This document shows positions 47,590 through 57,405 of a stretch of 64,000 bases of DNA, piece after piece. Under the pieces are notes generated by a model that saw nothing but the letters and a program-made list of their open reading frames with translations, did not search any database and was not told where the DNA came from. How positions within the stretch are numbered: position 1 is the first letter of the stretch; each line of letters begins with the position of its first letter. Origin of the DNA: Acetobacterium tundrae (lineage in GTDB: Bacteria > Bacillota > Clostridia > Eubacteriales > Eubacteriaceae); contig NZ_RXYB01000010.1 in assembly GCF_008086615.1 (NCBI RefSeq), positions 51,079-115,078 of the forward strand. The letters run 5' to 3'. Made by a program: the position numbers and the translations under genes.

Positions 47590-48438
47590 GTGAAACCAAG
47601 AATTATCAGCGACAGCTCCTGCGATTTACCTTTAAATTTTTTAGCAAAAGAAGATATCGATTTTTCAGTCGTACCTTTGAAAATTATTGTTGGCGATCAT
47701 GAATTTATAGATGATGAAACCATTAATACAAAGGAACTCATTGCAGCTATGAAAGAATATAAAGAAGCGTCATCAACAGCCTGCCCTTCCCCAGAAGAAT
47801 TTGCAGCAGAACTTAGAAAAAGTGAAGAAAACTATGTAATCACCATTACTTCTGGTCTCAGTGGAACCTTTAACAGTGCCCGTGTTGCTGCGAATATGGT
47901 TCTTGAAGAAAATGGCGACCGAAAAATTGGATTATTTGATTCTCTGGCAACTTCTCCCTCTATGATTTTAATGATCATGAAGCTTCGTGAGTGGATTAAA
48001 GCCGGAATGTATGATTTTGAAACCATTTGTGAAAAGCTTTCCGAGTATCAGAAAACACTGACTCTCCTTTTTTTACTACAGGATCTTTCAAATCTTGTTA
48101 AAAGCGGACGAATGAGCCGTATTGCAGGGGCTGTAGCTTCTGCCCTTTCGATTATGCCGATATGCCGTGCGACAACGGAAAAAGGCGAAATTGAAGTCGT
48201 CGAAAAAATAAGAGGTGTAAAAAAAGCACTATCCAGCATGGTCAATATGGTGGAAGCGAAAGTAAAAACGCATGAACAGTTTCCAGTGGTGATTACGCAT
48301 TGCAATAATTTAAGCCAGGCGGAAACATTGAAAGATCTCCTGGAAAAACGGTTTAATCTCAAAGAAGTATATATATTCCCGATGCATGGCTTGACATCCT
48401 ACTATTCCAATGATAAAGGTCTGATAATGTCCTTTTAA
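47590..48438 (+). CDS. DegV-family fatty-acid-binding protein
   Basis: This 282-residue protein has the DegV layout: RIISDSSCDLPLNFLAKEDI at the N-terminus, TACPSPEEFAAEL, VITITSGLSGTFNSARVAAN and LLFLLQDLSNLVKSGRMSRI, and a C-terminal VVITHCNNLSQAETLKDLL. DegV proteins bind fatty acids and serve in fatty acid kinase (FakB-like) systems. The start is GTG 47590 with GAGGAAAATGAA. A terminator follows. Confidence 0.92.
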   Translation: MKPRIISDSSCDLPLNFLAKEDIDFSVVPLKIIVGDHEFIDDETINTKELIAAMKEYKEASSTACPSPEEFAAELRKSEENYVITITSGLSGTFNSARVAANMVLEENGDRKIGLFDSLATSPSMILMIMKLREWIKAGMYDFETICEKLSEYQKTLTLLFLLQDLSNLVKSGRMSRIAGAVASALSIMPICRATTEKGEIEVVEKIRGVKKALSSMVNMVEAKVKTHEQFPVVITHCNNLSQAETLKDLLEKRFNLKEVYIFPMHGLTSYYSNDKGLIMSF

Positions 48439-48458
48439 ATAACAAATTACACCACTAT

Positions 48459-48494
48459 AAGCAGCCTAGGACTATGACCCCAGGCTGCTTTTGT
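48459..48494 (+). terminator. Rho-independent terminator after DegV gene
   Basis: AAGCAGCCT (48459-48467) and AGGCTGCTT (48482-48490) form a 9-bp stem and TTTG follows. Confidence 0.75.
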
Positions 48495-48554
48495 TAATTA
48501 TGCTTTCTTCTTGTCTAATACTACCAACACCATTTGACACAGAACCACTTAAAA

Positions 48555-48588
48555 ACTAAAAAAAACTTATGCCTTTCAGCATAAGTTT
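48555..48588 (-). terminator. Rho-independent terminator of the cold shock gene
   Basis: AAACTTATGC (48563-48572) and GCATAAGTTT (48579-48588) form a perfect stem around CTTTCA; a T-run follows on the minus strand. Confidence 0.8.
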
Positions 48589-48601
48589 AAAATATTTGAA
48601 A

Positions 48602-48799
48602 TTAGATAACTCGAATATTTTCGGCTTGTGGTCCTTTTTGACCTTGAGTTACATCAAAAGTAACTTCTTGACCTTCTTCTAAAGATTTATATCCATCTGA
48701 CTGAATTTGTGAAAAATGTGCAAATACATCTTTACCATCTTCCCCTGTTATAAAACCAAAACCTTTTTCCGAATTAAACCATTTTACTGTACCACTCAT
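48602..48799 (-). CDS. csp: cold shock protein (CspA family)
   Basis: This 65-residue protein has both RNA-binding motifs: [18 protein letters not shown] with RNP1 (KGFGFI) and RNP2 (VFAHF), and the beta-barrel ending in [17 protein letters not shown]. It is an RNA chaperone induced by cold. AGGAGGTAC precedes the ATG. A long leader of about 140 bases (promoter 48947-48975) suggests the usual cold-responsive mRNA structure. Confidence 0.95.
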   Translation of the reverse strand: MSGTVKWFNSEKGFGFITGEDGKDVFAHFSQIQSDGYKSLEEGQEVTFDVTQGQKGPQAENIRVI

Positions 48800-48946
48800 A
48801 TGTGTGTACCTCCTAATTTTATTCCCTAAATCCTTGTAATATGAATAACAACTACATTTCTAAATTAGGATGATACGTTTAAACATAAGTACCAATTAAA
48901 AAATATTACTGTTAAATTTATTTACTATTAATTTAAGCTATAATTT

Positions 48947-48975
48947 ATAATAACACATATCCCAGATATTTGCAA
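48947..48975 (-). promoter_or_regulatory. promoter and long leader of the cold shock gene
   Basis: TTGCAA (48970-48975), a 17-base spacer and TATTAT (48947-48952) on the minus strand. Transcription would begin near 48940, leaving a 140-base leader. The rest of the gap to 49158 (AT-rich) shows a TTGACA hexamer at 49115-49120 with no good -10 and nothing else. Confidence 0.55.
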
Positions 48976-49157
48976 ATTTTTTATGAAATATTTTCATTGT
49001 TCTTAATAAATTTAATAAATTCTGAAATCATCGTACTTAGATGCCGGGTTCTAATTCCATATTGAAAATATATTTAAAAAAATGCTTTTAGCCCATAGAA
49101 AGTGGGTAAAATTATTGACAAGAGCTGTAATAGAAAATTTTTAGGAGGCAAATAAAG

Positions 49158-49385
49158 ATGTTGAATGAATTAGATGTAAAAATCATCCGATACGCAGACC
49201 ATTTTGAGGTATTTCAGGATGGATTAATGGTATCCAGGAAAGAGTCCATTAGAAAGATTTTAGATCATGGGGAATGTGAGGAATTTTACGACAACTGCGT
49301 TTATAATTCAGATGAAAAAGCAAACGAAAAGCTCGGTAAAATTATAATTGGATTATTTACCGGGGATTATGCAAAAGTGGAGTAG
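49158..49385 (+). CDS. small conserved-looking protein of unknown function
   Basis: This 75-residue protein starts at ATG 49158 after AGGAGGC. The sequence (LNELDVKIIRYADHFEVFQD, then GECEEFYDNCVYNSDEKANE) is acidic with a CxxF motif and no membrane region. It stands before the zinc-ribbon gene and could be co-transcribed with it. No family recognised. Confidence 0.6.
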   Translation: MLNELDVKIIRYADHFEVFQDGLMVSRKESIRKILDHGECEEFYDNCVYNSDEKANEKLGKIIIGLFTGDYAKVE

Positions 49386-49431
49386 CAACAATGACGAACA
49401 TAATACCAGAATTTGAAAGGAGTAATTAATT

Positions 49432-49551
49432 ATGTCAAATGATTTACTTGGCGGTCTTTTAAACGGAAATGTTTCTTTGATATGTTCGAATTGCGGCACA
49501 AAAAATAGAAGCACGGCTAAGTTCTGTGGTGAATGTGGTACCCCATTATAA
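49432..49551 (+). CDS. 39-residue zinc-ribbon protein
   Basis: The frame runs from ATG 49432 to TAA 49551. The product has a glycine-rich start (MSNDLLGGLLNGN) and a classic zinc ribbon, CSNCGTKNRSTAKFCGECGT. GAAAGGAG lies upstream. It is missed by length filters. A free-standing zinc ribbon of this kind may bind nucleic acid or act as a domain-like partner. Confidence 0.65.
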   Translation: MSNDLLGGLLNGNVSLICSNCGTKNRSTAKFCGECGTPL

Positions 49552-49558
49552 AAACGAA

Positions 49559-49617
49559 AAGTGTCCGATTTGAATTCATCAATTATTTCTCAATGAAAAT
49601 TGCAATATCGGACACTT
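49559..49617. terminator. inverted repeat between zinc-ribbon gene and lepA
   Basis: AAGTGTCCGAT and ATCGGACACTT are perfect reverse complements with a 37-base AT-rich loop. It stands between two converging genes and may end both, though the T-runs are poor. Confidence 0.5.
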
Positions 49618-49635
49618 GATTATATATTTTCTTTC

Positions 49636-51441
49636 TTAAGAATCTAGTTTTAACACAGCCATAAAAGCTTCTTGAGGAACTTCTACATTGCCGACTTGAC
49701 GCATTCTTTTCTTTCCTGCTTTTTGTTTTTCCAAAAGCTTATGTTTTCGACTGATATCTCCACCATAGCATTTTGCCAAAACATCTTTTCGCATAGCACT
49801 TATGGTTTCTCTGGCAATAATTTTTGTTCCAATGGCGGCCTGTATTGGAATCTCAAACATCTGTCGAGGAATTTCTTCCTTAAGTTTTTTGACGATACCA
49901 CGACCTCGAGCAACCGCTTTTTCATCATGTACAATAAAAGATAAGGCATCCACCGGTTCTCCATTTAAAAGAATATCCAATTTAACCAGATTTGATGGTC
50001 GATATTCTTTAATATCATAGTCAAGAGATGCATACCCCCGAGTACGGGATTTTAGGGCATCAAAGAAATCATAAATAATTTCATTAAGCGGTAATTCATA
50101 CTCAAGAATGACACGGCTCTCTTCAACATAATTCATGTTTAAGTAAACACCTCGACGTTCTTGGCAAAGCTCCATGACCGTTCCTAAATATTCTGAAGGA
50201 AGCATAATATTTGCGTTAACAATCGGTTCTTCCATCGTTTTTATTTCAACCGGATTTGGAAGATTCGTAGGATTATCTACCCATAGCTCAGAGCCATCTG
50301 TTTTAATAACCTTATAAATGACACTGGGTGCGGTAGTGACCAGATCCAGATTGAATTCACGTTCCAAACGTTCCTGAATGATTTCCATATGCAGGAGACC
50401 TAAGAAGCCGCATCTAAAACCAAAACCCAAAGCAACAGATGTATCTGCCTCATAAAGAAGCGAAGCATCATTTAATTGTAGTTTGGCCAAAGCCTCTTTG
50501 AGATCTTCGAAACGAGAACCATCTGCCGGATAAATTCCGCAGAAAACCATAGATGTCACCTTTTTGTATCCCGGCAAAGCTTCTTTTGCCGGATTATCGG
50601 TTTCGGTTATTGTATCTCCAACTCGGGTTTCTCGAACATTTTTGATGCCGGCATTAACATAGCCAACATCTCCGGCACAAAGTTCATCAACAGGAAGTAA
50701 ACCCTTGGCAAAAACACCAACCTCGTCGACTTCAAAAGATTTTCCCACTGCCATCATATCGATTTTCATTCCTTTTCTGATCTTACCTTGAACAACTCGA
50801 ATGGAAGCAATAACCCCCCGATACTGATCATAGTAGGAATCAAATATCAAGGCTTGTAACGGTGCCTCCACATCTCCGGTTGGAGAAGGCACTTTTTTAA
50901 CAATCGCCTCTAGTACCTCATGAATATTGATGCCTGCTTTGGCTGAAATAAGCGGTGCATCATGAGCATCAATGCCAATTATATTTTCAATTTCATCCTT
51001 AACTCTATCCGGATCAGCACTCAAAAGGTCAATTTTATTAATAACCGGTATGATTTCAAGATTGTTATCCAATGCCAGATATACATTGGCAATCGTCTGA
51101 GCTTCAATACCCTGGGAAGCATCAACAATCAATATGGCACCTTCACAGGCGGCCAGACTTCTCGACACTTCATAGGTGAAGTCAACATGACCAGGGGTAT
51201 CAATGAGATTTAATATGTACTCTTCACCATCATCTGCAGTATACAAAAGGCGGACGGCCTGAAGCTTAATGGTAATTCCCCGTTCTCTTTCAATATCCAT
51301 ATTATCTAAAAACTGTTCTTCCATATCTCGTTTACTCAAGAGTCCGGTATCTTCAATTAGGCGGTCTGCCAGGGTTGACTTCCCATGATCAATATGTGCA
51401 ATAATTGAAAAATTTCGTGTATGTAGTTGTTTGTTTGTCAA
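49636..51441 (-). CDS. lepA: elongation factor 4 (LepA)
   Basis: This 601-residue translational GTPase has the G1 motif AHIDHGKST (residues 15-23), [17 protein letters not shown] and the C-terminal LepA domain ([20 protein letters not shown], ending [18 protein letters not shown]). It back-translocates stalled ribosomes at high ionic stress. The start is TTG 51441 with GAGGA upstream. The length is as expected for LepA. Confidence 0.97.
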   Translation of the reverse strand: MTNKQLHTRNFSIIAHIDHGKSTLADRLIEDTGLLSKRDMEEQFLDNMDIERERGITIKLQAVRLLYTADDGEEYILNLIDTPGHVDFTYEVSRSLAACEGAILIVDASQGIEAQTIANVYLALDNNLEIIPVINKIDLLSADPDRVKDEIENIIGIDAHDAPLISAKAGINIHEVLEAIVKKVPSPTGDVEAPLQALIFDSYYDQYRGVIASIRVVQGKIRKGMKIDMMAVGKSFEVDEVGVFAKGLLPVDELCAGDVGYVNAGIKNVRETRVGDTITETDNPAKEALPGYKKVTSMVFCGIYPADGSRFEDLKEALAKLQLNDASLLYEADTSVALGFGFRCGFLGLLHMEIIQERLEREFNLDLVTTAPSVIYKVIKTDGSELWVDNPTNLPNPVEIKTMEEPIVNANIMLPSEYLGTVMELCQERRGVYLNMNYVEESRVILEYELPLNEIIYDFFDALKSRTRGYASLDYDIKEYRPSNLVKLDILLNGEPVDALSFIVHDEKAVARGRGIVKKLKEEIPRQMFEIPIQAAIGTKIIARETISAMRKDVLAKCYGGDISRKHKLLEKQKAGKKRMRQVGNVEVPQEAFMAVLKLDS

Positions 51442-51578
51442 TTTTTATAATCCTCTACTTTCGAATCTATCTAAATTTCAATCTAAATTATTTTAGTCTG
51501 TCCTAATGGTATTATTGAAGCCGTTTGTTCATTAGAAGAGTATTCTATCAATAAATATTTTTTTTGTCACGTTTTTTC

Positions 51579-51607
51579 TTGATATTTCTTCTCAAACGTG
51601 TTAGAAT
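51579..51607 (+). promoter_or_regulatory. rpsT promoter
   Basis: TTGATA (51579-51584), a 17-base spacer and TAGAAT (51602-51607), about 35 bases before the ATG. A strong GAGGGGGGTG ribosome binding site follows. Confidence 0.65.
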
Positions 51608-51641
51608 TGCTATGTTATAAATAAATGAGGGGGGTGAACCC

Positions 51642-51908
51642 ATGGCTAACATTAAATCAGCTATGAAACGGGCTAAAACAAACGAAAAAAGTCGTCTTCG
51701 AAACAAAGCAGTAAAGACAAATCTTAAAACTTCTGTTAAGAAATTTGATCTTGCAGTTGAAGAAGGCAACGTAGAAGCAGCACAAGAAGCTTTTCGTTTA
51801 GCAACAAAGAAAATTGATATGGCTGCTACAAAAGGTATTTTACATAAAAATACTGCAGCACGTAAAAAAAGTACTTTGGCTAGAATTATCAACGAAATGA
51901 CTGCTTAA
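51642..51908 (+). CDS. rpsT: 30S ribosomal protein S20
   Basis: This 88-residue basic helical protein is S20: MANIKSAMKRAKTNEKSRLR at the start, and KTSVKKFDLAVEEGNVEAAQ (split KTSVKKFDLA, VEEGNVEAAQ) and GILHKNTAARKKSTLARIIN later. It binds 16S rRNA during assembly. It has its own promoter and terminator, and faces lepA and holA as in many Firmicutes. Confidence 0.97.
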   Translation: MANIKSAMKRAKTNEKSRLRNKAVKTNLKTSVKKFDLAVEEGNVEAAQEAFRLATKKIDMAATKGILHKNTAARKKSTLARIINEMTA

Positions 51909-51952
51909 CAACCTCATTTATATCCCCCAACCCGTGTCTCAAGGGTCTATAC

Positions 51953-51983
51953 AAAGATGTACTGCTCAGGTACATCTTTTTTC
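51953..51983 (+). terminator. Rho-independent terminator of rpsT
   Basis: AAAGATGTAC and GTACATCTTT pair around TGCTCAG and are followed by T-rich sequence (TTTTC). Confidence 0.85.
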
Positions 51984-52012
51984 TTTGTTCGAAAACGGTA
52001 TCTTAATGCCGT

Positions 52013-53029
52013 TTATTCAATCTTCATTAAAAATAACTCCAGTGCCAAATTCTGATCAATTTCGCCCAATTTCATCTGAGCATCCAGGTCTGCACCAATA
52101 ATCATCAGATCCCACAGATTATCAATGGGATAATTCTTACCGTTTTTTAATATTTTATTGACTATAAAAGGGGCTACTTTCATTTCACTTGCCACTGATT
52201 TTGGCGGAAGCCCTTTTTTTGTATATATTTTCACCATCAGAAGCATCCGGATCTGTCGTAAAAGCAAACTGAAAACGCCAAATGGCGACTCTCCCTCCTG
52301 ATAAAGCTGGTTGAGCATCAACAGCGCCTGTCCTTTGTCCCCAGTCATTGCGTAATCAATCATTTTAAAAATGCCGTCTTCAATGGATTGAGGCAAGATC
52401 AGCAGAATATCTTCCTTTGTAATTTCCTCCCGATCCCCGATGTAATCAATCAGACTATTTAGTTCATGATCCACCATTTCCATGGTCTTTTTCTCATTAA
52501 CCAGATACATGGACCGCTGAACAAACAGTCCCATTACGGAACGCGATATTTTTTTGCCGGCATTATTGATGCGCTTTGTGAGCCATGCCTGGATTTCTCC
52601 TGCATCAAGCTTTTCAAAAACGACCACAGTGCAGTTTTTGGCAATGGTTTTATAGATTTTCTTACGTTTATCCGGTTGTTCCCAGTAAATAATCAAAAGT
52701 GTGGACGGGCAGGGATTTTCGAAATAGAAGGTCAGGCGTTCAAGATCATGTTTTCCCGTGATTTTATCAAACTGGGCTTCTTTTCTAATAACAATCATTC
52801 TTTTTTTACTCATCATCGGCAGTGTTTCACAGGTAGCAAGAAGTTCGGAAACATCCAAATTTTTATCACTGTAAATGGTCAGATTAAGAGCCTCTAATCC
52901 TCTGGAAATTTCCATATCAATGAGTGTTTTTTCCATCATGTGTCCAATATATTGTTCCGGACCTGTAAATAAGTAAACCGGATTGACCGCGTTGTTTTTT
53001 ATATTATTATTAAATTCTTTATAATTCAC
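52013..53029 (-). CDS. holA: DNA polymerase III delta subunit
   Basis: This 338-residue protein is the delta subunit of the clamp loader: NPVYLFTGPEQYIGHMMEKT near the N-terminus, VSELLATCETLPMMSKKRMI, and C-terminal PFGVFSLLLRQIRMLLMVKI. It opens the beta clamp. The start is GTG 53029 with GGAGATAAATA. The gene follows comEC by 12 bases, a standard arrangement. Confidence 0.92.
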   Translation of the reverse strand: MNYKEFNNNIKNNAVNPVYLFTGPEQYIGHMMEKTLIDMEISRGLEALNLTIYSDKNLDVSELLATCETLPMMSKKRMIVIRKEAQFDKITGKHDLERLTFYFENPCPSTLLIIYWEQPDKRKKIYKTIAKNCTVVVFEKLDAGEIQAWLTKRINNAGKKISRSVMGLFVQRSMYLVNEKKTMEMVDHELNSLIDYIGDREEITKEDILLILPQSIEDGIFKMIDYAMTGDKGQALLMLNQLYQEGESPFGVFSLLLRQIRMLLMVKIYTKKGLPPKSVASEMKVAPFIVNKILKNGKNYPIDNLWDLMIIGADLDAQMKLGEIDQNLALELFLMKIE

Positions 53030-53041
53030 TATTTATCTCCA

Positions 53042-55414
53042 TTAGTCTGCATAGGTTTTATAATGTATCCATTCCCCGTTACTGGTGATTTCCACTGCTC
53101 CATTTTTATCTGTTCTCAGGGTATTTATATCCTGTTCATCCAAACGTCTGAGCACCTCATCGCTGGGATGCCCGAACGAATTATGCGCGCCTACGGATAT
53201 CACCGCCATTTCAGGATCTACTGCCGTTAGAAATTCCTGTGTGGATGAAGATTTACTTCCGTGATGAGGAATTTTTATAACTTGAAAATCTTTCTCAGCG
53301 CTTTCTGCTTTCATATCATTAAGTATAAGTCTCTCTGTTTCAGCTTCGATATCCCCGCAAAGCAGCATATTAGTACCTTTATAACTGAGGCACATGACAA
53401 GGGATGCATTGTTTTGTTCGTCATCTTCCTTGGGCCTTATTTCCCCAGAGGGGCTGTATACTTCAATTCTGACCCCATCCTTCCCCTGTATGACGGAACC
53501 TTTTTCCAAAAGTGTGACCGGAACCGTGGATTGATTCAGAAGTGTTTCACTATTTGTGTTGATACTCATAAAAAGATTTTGAACCGGAAATTTGTCAAAG
53601 ACAAGCTCTTCAATTCCCTGACAGTGATCCACATGATTATGGGTGAGGAACACCCCATCCAGTTTTCTGATATTCTTTGAGTACAATACAGGGTAAAGAA
53701 CACTCTCGGATATTTCACTGGCTTTTGGAAAGAGGTAGCCCCCGCCATCAATCAGATAGTTCAGGCCACTCGGTGTTTCAATGAGAATGCTGTCCCCCTG
53801 CCCAACATCCAGAATCGTCACCACTAAGTTCTTTGGATAAAGCGGCAAAAGTATCAGTAACAGCCCCAGTACAAACCCGATTGCAAGCACCGTATTTTTG
53901 ACCCGGCGGGATTTCAAAAAAAAGTATCCTGAAATCAAGAATGAAAACAATAAAAATATACAACTTTCTACAATTGTTAACCCGCCCCGATTGATCAACA
54001 GAAAATCCAGTGTCTTCCCCAGATCATTAATGCCATCCAGCATGACCAGAATAGATTTTCCTAAAAAAGCAAGGGGCATCGAAAACAGAATTGCCAAAAA
54101 CGGGAAAAGACCTGCAATCACTAGGAAAATCATGCCAGCCAGTAAAAACAGGCCAATCAGCGGTACCACCAATAAATTCGAGAGAAAGCTTAAAAGGGTA
54201 AATGTTTTGAAATGATACAGCAGTATTGGAAGGGTGCCCAGTGTTGCACAAAAAGTCAAAATCAGACCTTCTATAATGGGGCCCATATTTTTCTTGATTC
54301 GAGGTGATTTTTTATTTCGCTGCTTCTTGCATAGAAAAAGCAACGGTTCATAAAATAATATGATGCCCAGCATAGCCCCCATGGATAATTGAAATCCAGC
54401 CTGAAAAAGCTGACTCGGCCATAGGCAAAGAATAATCAGTCCAGCCAGACAAAGCTGATTAAGGGGATCTTTTTCCCGATGAATCCCCTGACCGAAAGTA
54501 AGGCAAACAATCATAATTGCTGCGCGAACAACCGGTGGAACAAACCCCGTGAGGGCAACATAAAATAATAAAGCTGGTAATAAAAACAGCATCCAGAATT
54601 TTTTATTTATTTTAAGTGTTATCAGTATGAAAGAGATCGCTAAAAACACATATCCCACATGAAGCCCGGAAACAGACAAAACATGAGTAACCCCTGCATT
54701 TTGAAAGCTTTGCGTAAGATCTTCGCCGATATCTTTTTCTCCGAAAATAACGCCTTTGAGGAGATCTGACACATCTTCAGAAAAATAAGTGTCGCATTGC
54801 GTTTCAAAATGTCTTTTTATACTCAGGATAGTAAAATACAACGACGACTCTCGGCTTATCCGGTCAATCCCTTCCGGTGGAGCGACTAACAATCCGTCAA
54901 TGGCTTGTGATTTGAGATAAAGACCATAGTCAAAACCCCCGGGATTTCTTTTCCCCGACGGTTTTGATAAAGTACCTTTGATGGTAAGGATATCCCCGGG
55001 ATTAAAGACCTGCTGATCTTTTATTGTTTCTAAATATATTGTAACCTTTAATCCCATTGCTTTTTTGAGTGCTTCATTTTTTGTTGTGGCAATTTGTTTG
55101 GTTTTTATGTTTAAAACCATTCGGTCATCTTTTATAATCGGATAGTCAGTGACAACACCTGTTACCAAAACCTCCTTATCATAAAATGATGCCATGGGAT
55201 CTGTTAAAGGAAATGCGCCATATCCGAGAATGATTCCACCACAGAAAATTCCCAATACAAATAAAAGCTGTGTTTTCTTGATTCTTTTTACAACCAGCGG
55301 CAGGAACACGAGGAGGCCGGAACACAACAGGATGGCCCAGACGGGAATCCTGTAATAAGCAAAAGCAATGGACAGTCCCAGGACAATGATCCCCCACAGT
55401 AAAGGTCGCTTCAT
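53042..55414 (-). CDS. comEC: ComEC/Rec2 DNA uptake channel
   Basis: This 790-residue membrane protein has the OB-like N-terminal domain, the Competence core (FQNAGVTHVLSVSGLHVGYV near residue 245, and PPVVRAAIMIVCLTFGQ), and a C-terminal MBL-fold domain (VTILDVGQGDSILIETPSGL, LTHNHVDHCQG and KIPHHGSKSSS). It carries DNA across the membrane in competence and may degrade the second strand. The start used is ATG 55414; a TTG at 55420 is also possible, and neither has a good ribosome binding site. It is translationally next to the MBL gene. Confidence 0.92.
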   Translation of the reverse strand: MKRPLLWGIIVLGLSIAFAYYRIPVWAILLCSGLLVFLPLVVKRIKKTQLLFVLGIFCGGIILGYGAFPLTDPMASFYDKEVLVTGVVTDYPIIKDDRMVLNIKTKQIATTKNEALKKAMGLKVTIYLETIKDQQVFNPGDILTIKGTLSKPSGKRNPGGFDYGLYLKSQAIDGLLVAPPEGIDRISRESSLYFTILSIKRHFETQCDTYFSEDVSDLLKGVIFGEKDIGEDLTQSFQNAGVTHVLSVSGLHVGYVFLAISFILITLKINKKFWMLFLLPALLFYVALTGFVPPVVRAAIMIVCLTFGQGIHREKDPLNQLCLAGLIILCLWPSQLFQAGFQLSMGAMLGIILFYEPLLFLCKKQRNKKSPRIKKNMGPIIEGLILTFCATLGTLPILLYHFKTFTLLSFLSNLLVVPLIGLFLLAGMIFLVIAGLFPFLAILFSMPLAFLGKSILVMLDGINDLGKTLDFLLINRGGLTIVESCIFLLFSFLISGYFFLKSRRVKNTVLAIGFVLGLLLILLPLYPKNLVVTILDVGQGDSILIETPSGLNYLIDGGGYLFPKASEISESVLYPVLYSKNIRKLDGVFLTHNHVDHCQGIEELVFDKFPVQNLFMSINTNSETLLNQSTVPVTLLEKGSVIQGKDGVRIEVYSPSGEIRPKEDDEQNNASLVMCLSYKGTNMLLCGDIEAETERLILNDMKAESAEKDFQVIKIPHHGSKSSSTQEFLTAVDPEMAVISVGAHNSFGHPSDEVLRRLDEQDINTLRTDKNGAVEITSNGEWIHYKTYAD

Positions 55415-55426
55415 AATCAAGCGAGC

Positions 55427-56155
55427 TTACAAATCTGTTAGCGCTTTTAATTCATAGGTTTTTCCAATCTCTGTGACCAAGAGTGAACCATTAAAATGTT
55501 TTTTCCCTTTTTCCAAATATTTGTCTGGATCTTCAAAGGGTGCCAGGTGCGTAAGAATCAGGGTTTTCACCCCTGCTTCATTTGCAATCTCGCAAGCTTC
55601 CTTGACGCATAAATGCTTATCTGAAACACAGTCTTCCAAAAATGCCGCGTCACAGAGCATCACATCAACCCCTTTAGCAAATTCAACCAGTGCCGGTGTA
55701 TAGCAAGTGTCTCCGGTATAAAGAAACGTCGTTTCTCCATCGGTAATTTTGGTGCCAAAATCCAGAAAGGGATGCTTAAGTTTCTTAAACGTAAAAGTTA
55801 AATTTTCCTTTTCTATTTGCAATTCTTCGGTAATTTTCTTAATCAGAAAAACTTTTTTGTAATAAAGTGATGCCACCTCCAGGGCTGGCTCTGACGGTGC
55901 ATAGATAGGCAGTTCAACACTTTTTTCCTGAAGTGCATAACGAAGCACGAAAAGATCGGCAATGTGGTCTGAATGCAAATGGGAGCAGATAATAAAATCA
56001 AGTTTTGAAAAGCTCATTGATTTCTGCAAATTTGCCAAAACACCGCTGCCGAAATCCAAAGCAATGTGGGTATTCTCTGATTCAAATAAATACCCGGAGG
56101 ACGCTCCGCCCGGACCAGGATAAGGACCGGTATTTCCAAGTACCGTTAATTTCAT
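55427..56155 (-). CDS. MBL-fold hydrolase (RNase Z-like/YhfI type)
   Basis: This 242-residue protein reads KLTVLGNTGPYPGPGGASSG at its start, ALDFGSGVLANLQKSM, the metal motif CSHLHSDHIAD (residues about 57-67) and FLYTGDTCYTPAL with the bridging Asp. This is the YhfI/RNase Z-like branch of the fold. The ATG has GAGG before it. It is 13 bases upstream of comEC. The substrate is unknown. Confidence 0.85.
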   Translation of the reverse strand: MKLTVLGNTGPYPGPGGASSGYLFESENTHIALDFGSGVLANLQKSMSFSKLDFIICSHLHSDHIADLFVLRYALQEKSVELPIYAPSEPALEVASLYYKKVFLIKKITEELQIEKENLTFTFKKLKHPFLDFGTKITDGETTFLYTGDTCYTPALVEFAKGVDVMLCDAAFLEDCVSDKHLCVKEACEIANEAGVKTLILTHLAPFEDPDKYLEKGKKHFNGSLLVTEIGKTYELKALTDL

Positions 56156-56403
56156 TGTAGGACCTCTTTTCTCATTTTTTTATTTATTCTAATAAATAAT
56201 TTCTTTTTCAATGTCTTTTCTATTATACACTGATTATCATAATTTTTGTATGAAGAAAGGTGTTTTTTTAATATGCTTTTGGTATAATGAATAGAAAATT
56301 ATATATACACCCATTTATGGTTACAATAAAGTATGAATGCAAACATTTGTCACTAAAATATATTTCGCGACAAATCAGACTATTAGAAAGAAAGGTTGAA
56401 GAA

Positions 56404-57327
56404 ATGATCAATTTCATTAAAAATACATTTTATGCTTCAGATGAATTGAAGCTTACCTATTATCAAACACCTCGTCCTCTTAAACCTCAGGGCGTTGTTC
56501 TGATTGTCCATGGTATGGCTGAATCTGCAACACGTTATCAAGAATTTTCAGATTTTCTCTACACAAACAATTACATTGCCGTTGCTTACGATCAACGCGG
56601 TCATGGACAAACGGGCATCGACTCAGGCGATATGGGCTTTTTTTCAAGTGGCAATGGTTGGGAACGCATCATTTCAGATGTAAAAGAAATCTCCTGTTCT
56701 CTAAAAGAATCTTATCCGGATCTTCCCCTTTTTCTCATTGGCCATAGTATGGGATCCGTGGTTGCACGAAATGCTGTCATTTCATTTCCTGAGCTCTATA
56801 ACAGCGCCATTATCATTGGAACTACCATCGGGATTAACGGTTTAATGCGAAAAATAGCCAGCTTGATTGCCAAACATGAAATTCGAAAGACTGGCGAGAA
56901 GACACCTTCGGAATTGCTTTCAGATCTCTCCTTCGGCGGCTATAACAAGAAATTCAAACCAAACCGCACTGACTATGATTGGCTGTCTTTGAATAAAAAA
57001 AATGTCGATACCTATCTGGACGATCCTCTTTGCGGATTTACCTGCAGCTCCGGTTTCTATCGTGATCTTTTTTATGGCATTCAGTTTACCAGCGCCTACT
57101 CTAACCTAAAAAAAATTCCCTGCGATTTTCCCCTATTATTTCTATCCGGCCGAGATGACCCCGTTGGCGGTATGGGAAAAGAAGTGAAACGAATTGTCCA
57201 GCTTACAAAAAAAACAGGAGTTAAAAATGTTGATCTTATCCTTTACCCACTTCTGCGACATGAAATTCTCAATGAAGATCGTCGGGAATTGGTTTACAAT
57301 GACGTTCTTCGGTTTATTGAGAAGTAG
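56404..57327 (+). CDS. alpha/beta hydrolase (monoacylglycerol lipase-like)
   Basis: This 307-residue protein has the alpha/beta hydrolase fold with nucleophile Ser115 in GHSMG (113-117), the oxyanion-side VLIVHGMAESATRY, and late Asp (LSGRDDPVGG) and His (LRHEIL). AYDQRGHGQTG is the typical monoglyceride lipase/lysophospholipase feature. The start is ATG 56404 with AAAGGTTGAAG; a longer frame to 56287 lacks support. An extended -10 TGGTATAAT (-10 at 56283-56288) lies about 110 bases upstream. Confidence 0.88.
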   Translation: MINFIKNTFYASDELKLTYYQTPRPLKPQGVVLIVHGMAESATRYQEFSDFLYTNNYIAVAYDQRGHGQTGIDSGDMGFFSSGNGWERIISDVKEISCSLKESYPDLPLFLIGHSMGSVVARNAVISFPELYNSAIIIGTTIGINGLMRKIASLIAKHEIRKTGEKTPSELLSDLSFGGYNKKFKPNRTDYDWLSLNKKNVDTYLDDPLCGFTCSSGFYRDLFYGIQFTSAYSNLKKIPCDFPLLFLSGRDDPVGGMGKEVKRIVQLTKKTGVKNVDLILYPLLRHEILNEDRRELVYNDVLRFIEK

Positions 57328-57405
57328 CAAACTATTGAAAATTACGCTAATCATTCGCAAAATTGGTTAGCGTATGATATTATGACCTAAAAGGAGGCTG
57401 CCACA

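Noticed and set aside
57341..57375. Hairpin TTACGCTAA/TTAGCGTA as a terminator after the lipase-like gene
   Set aside because: It has an imperfect stem and no T-run; may be weak or chance.
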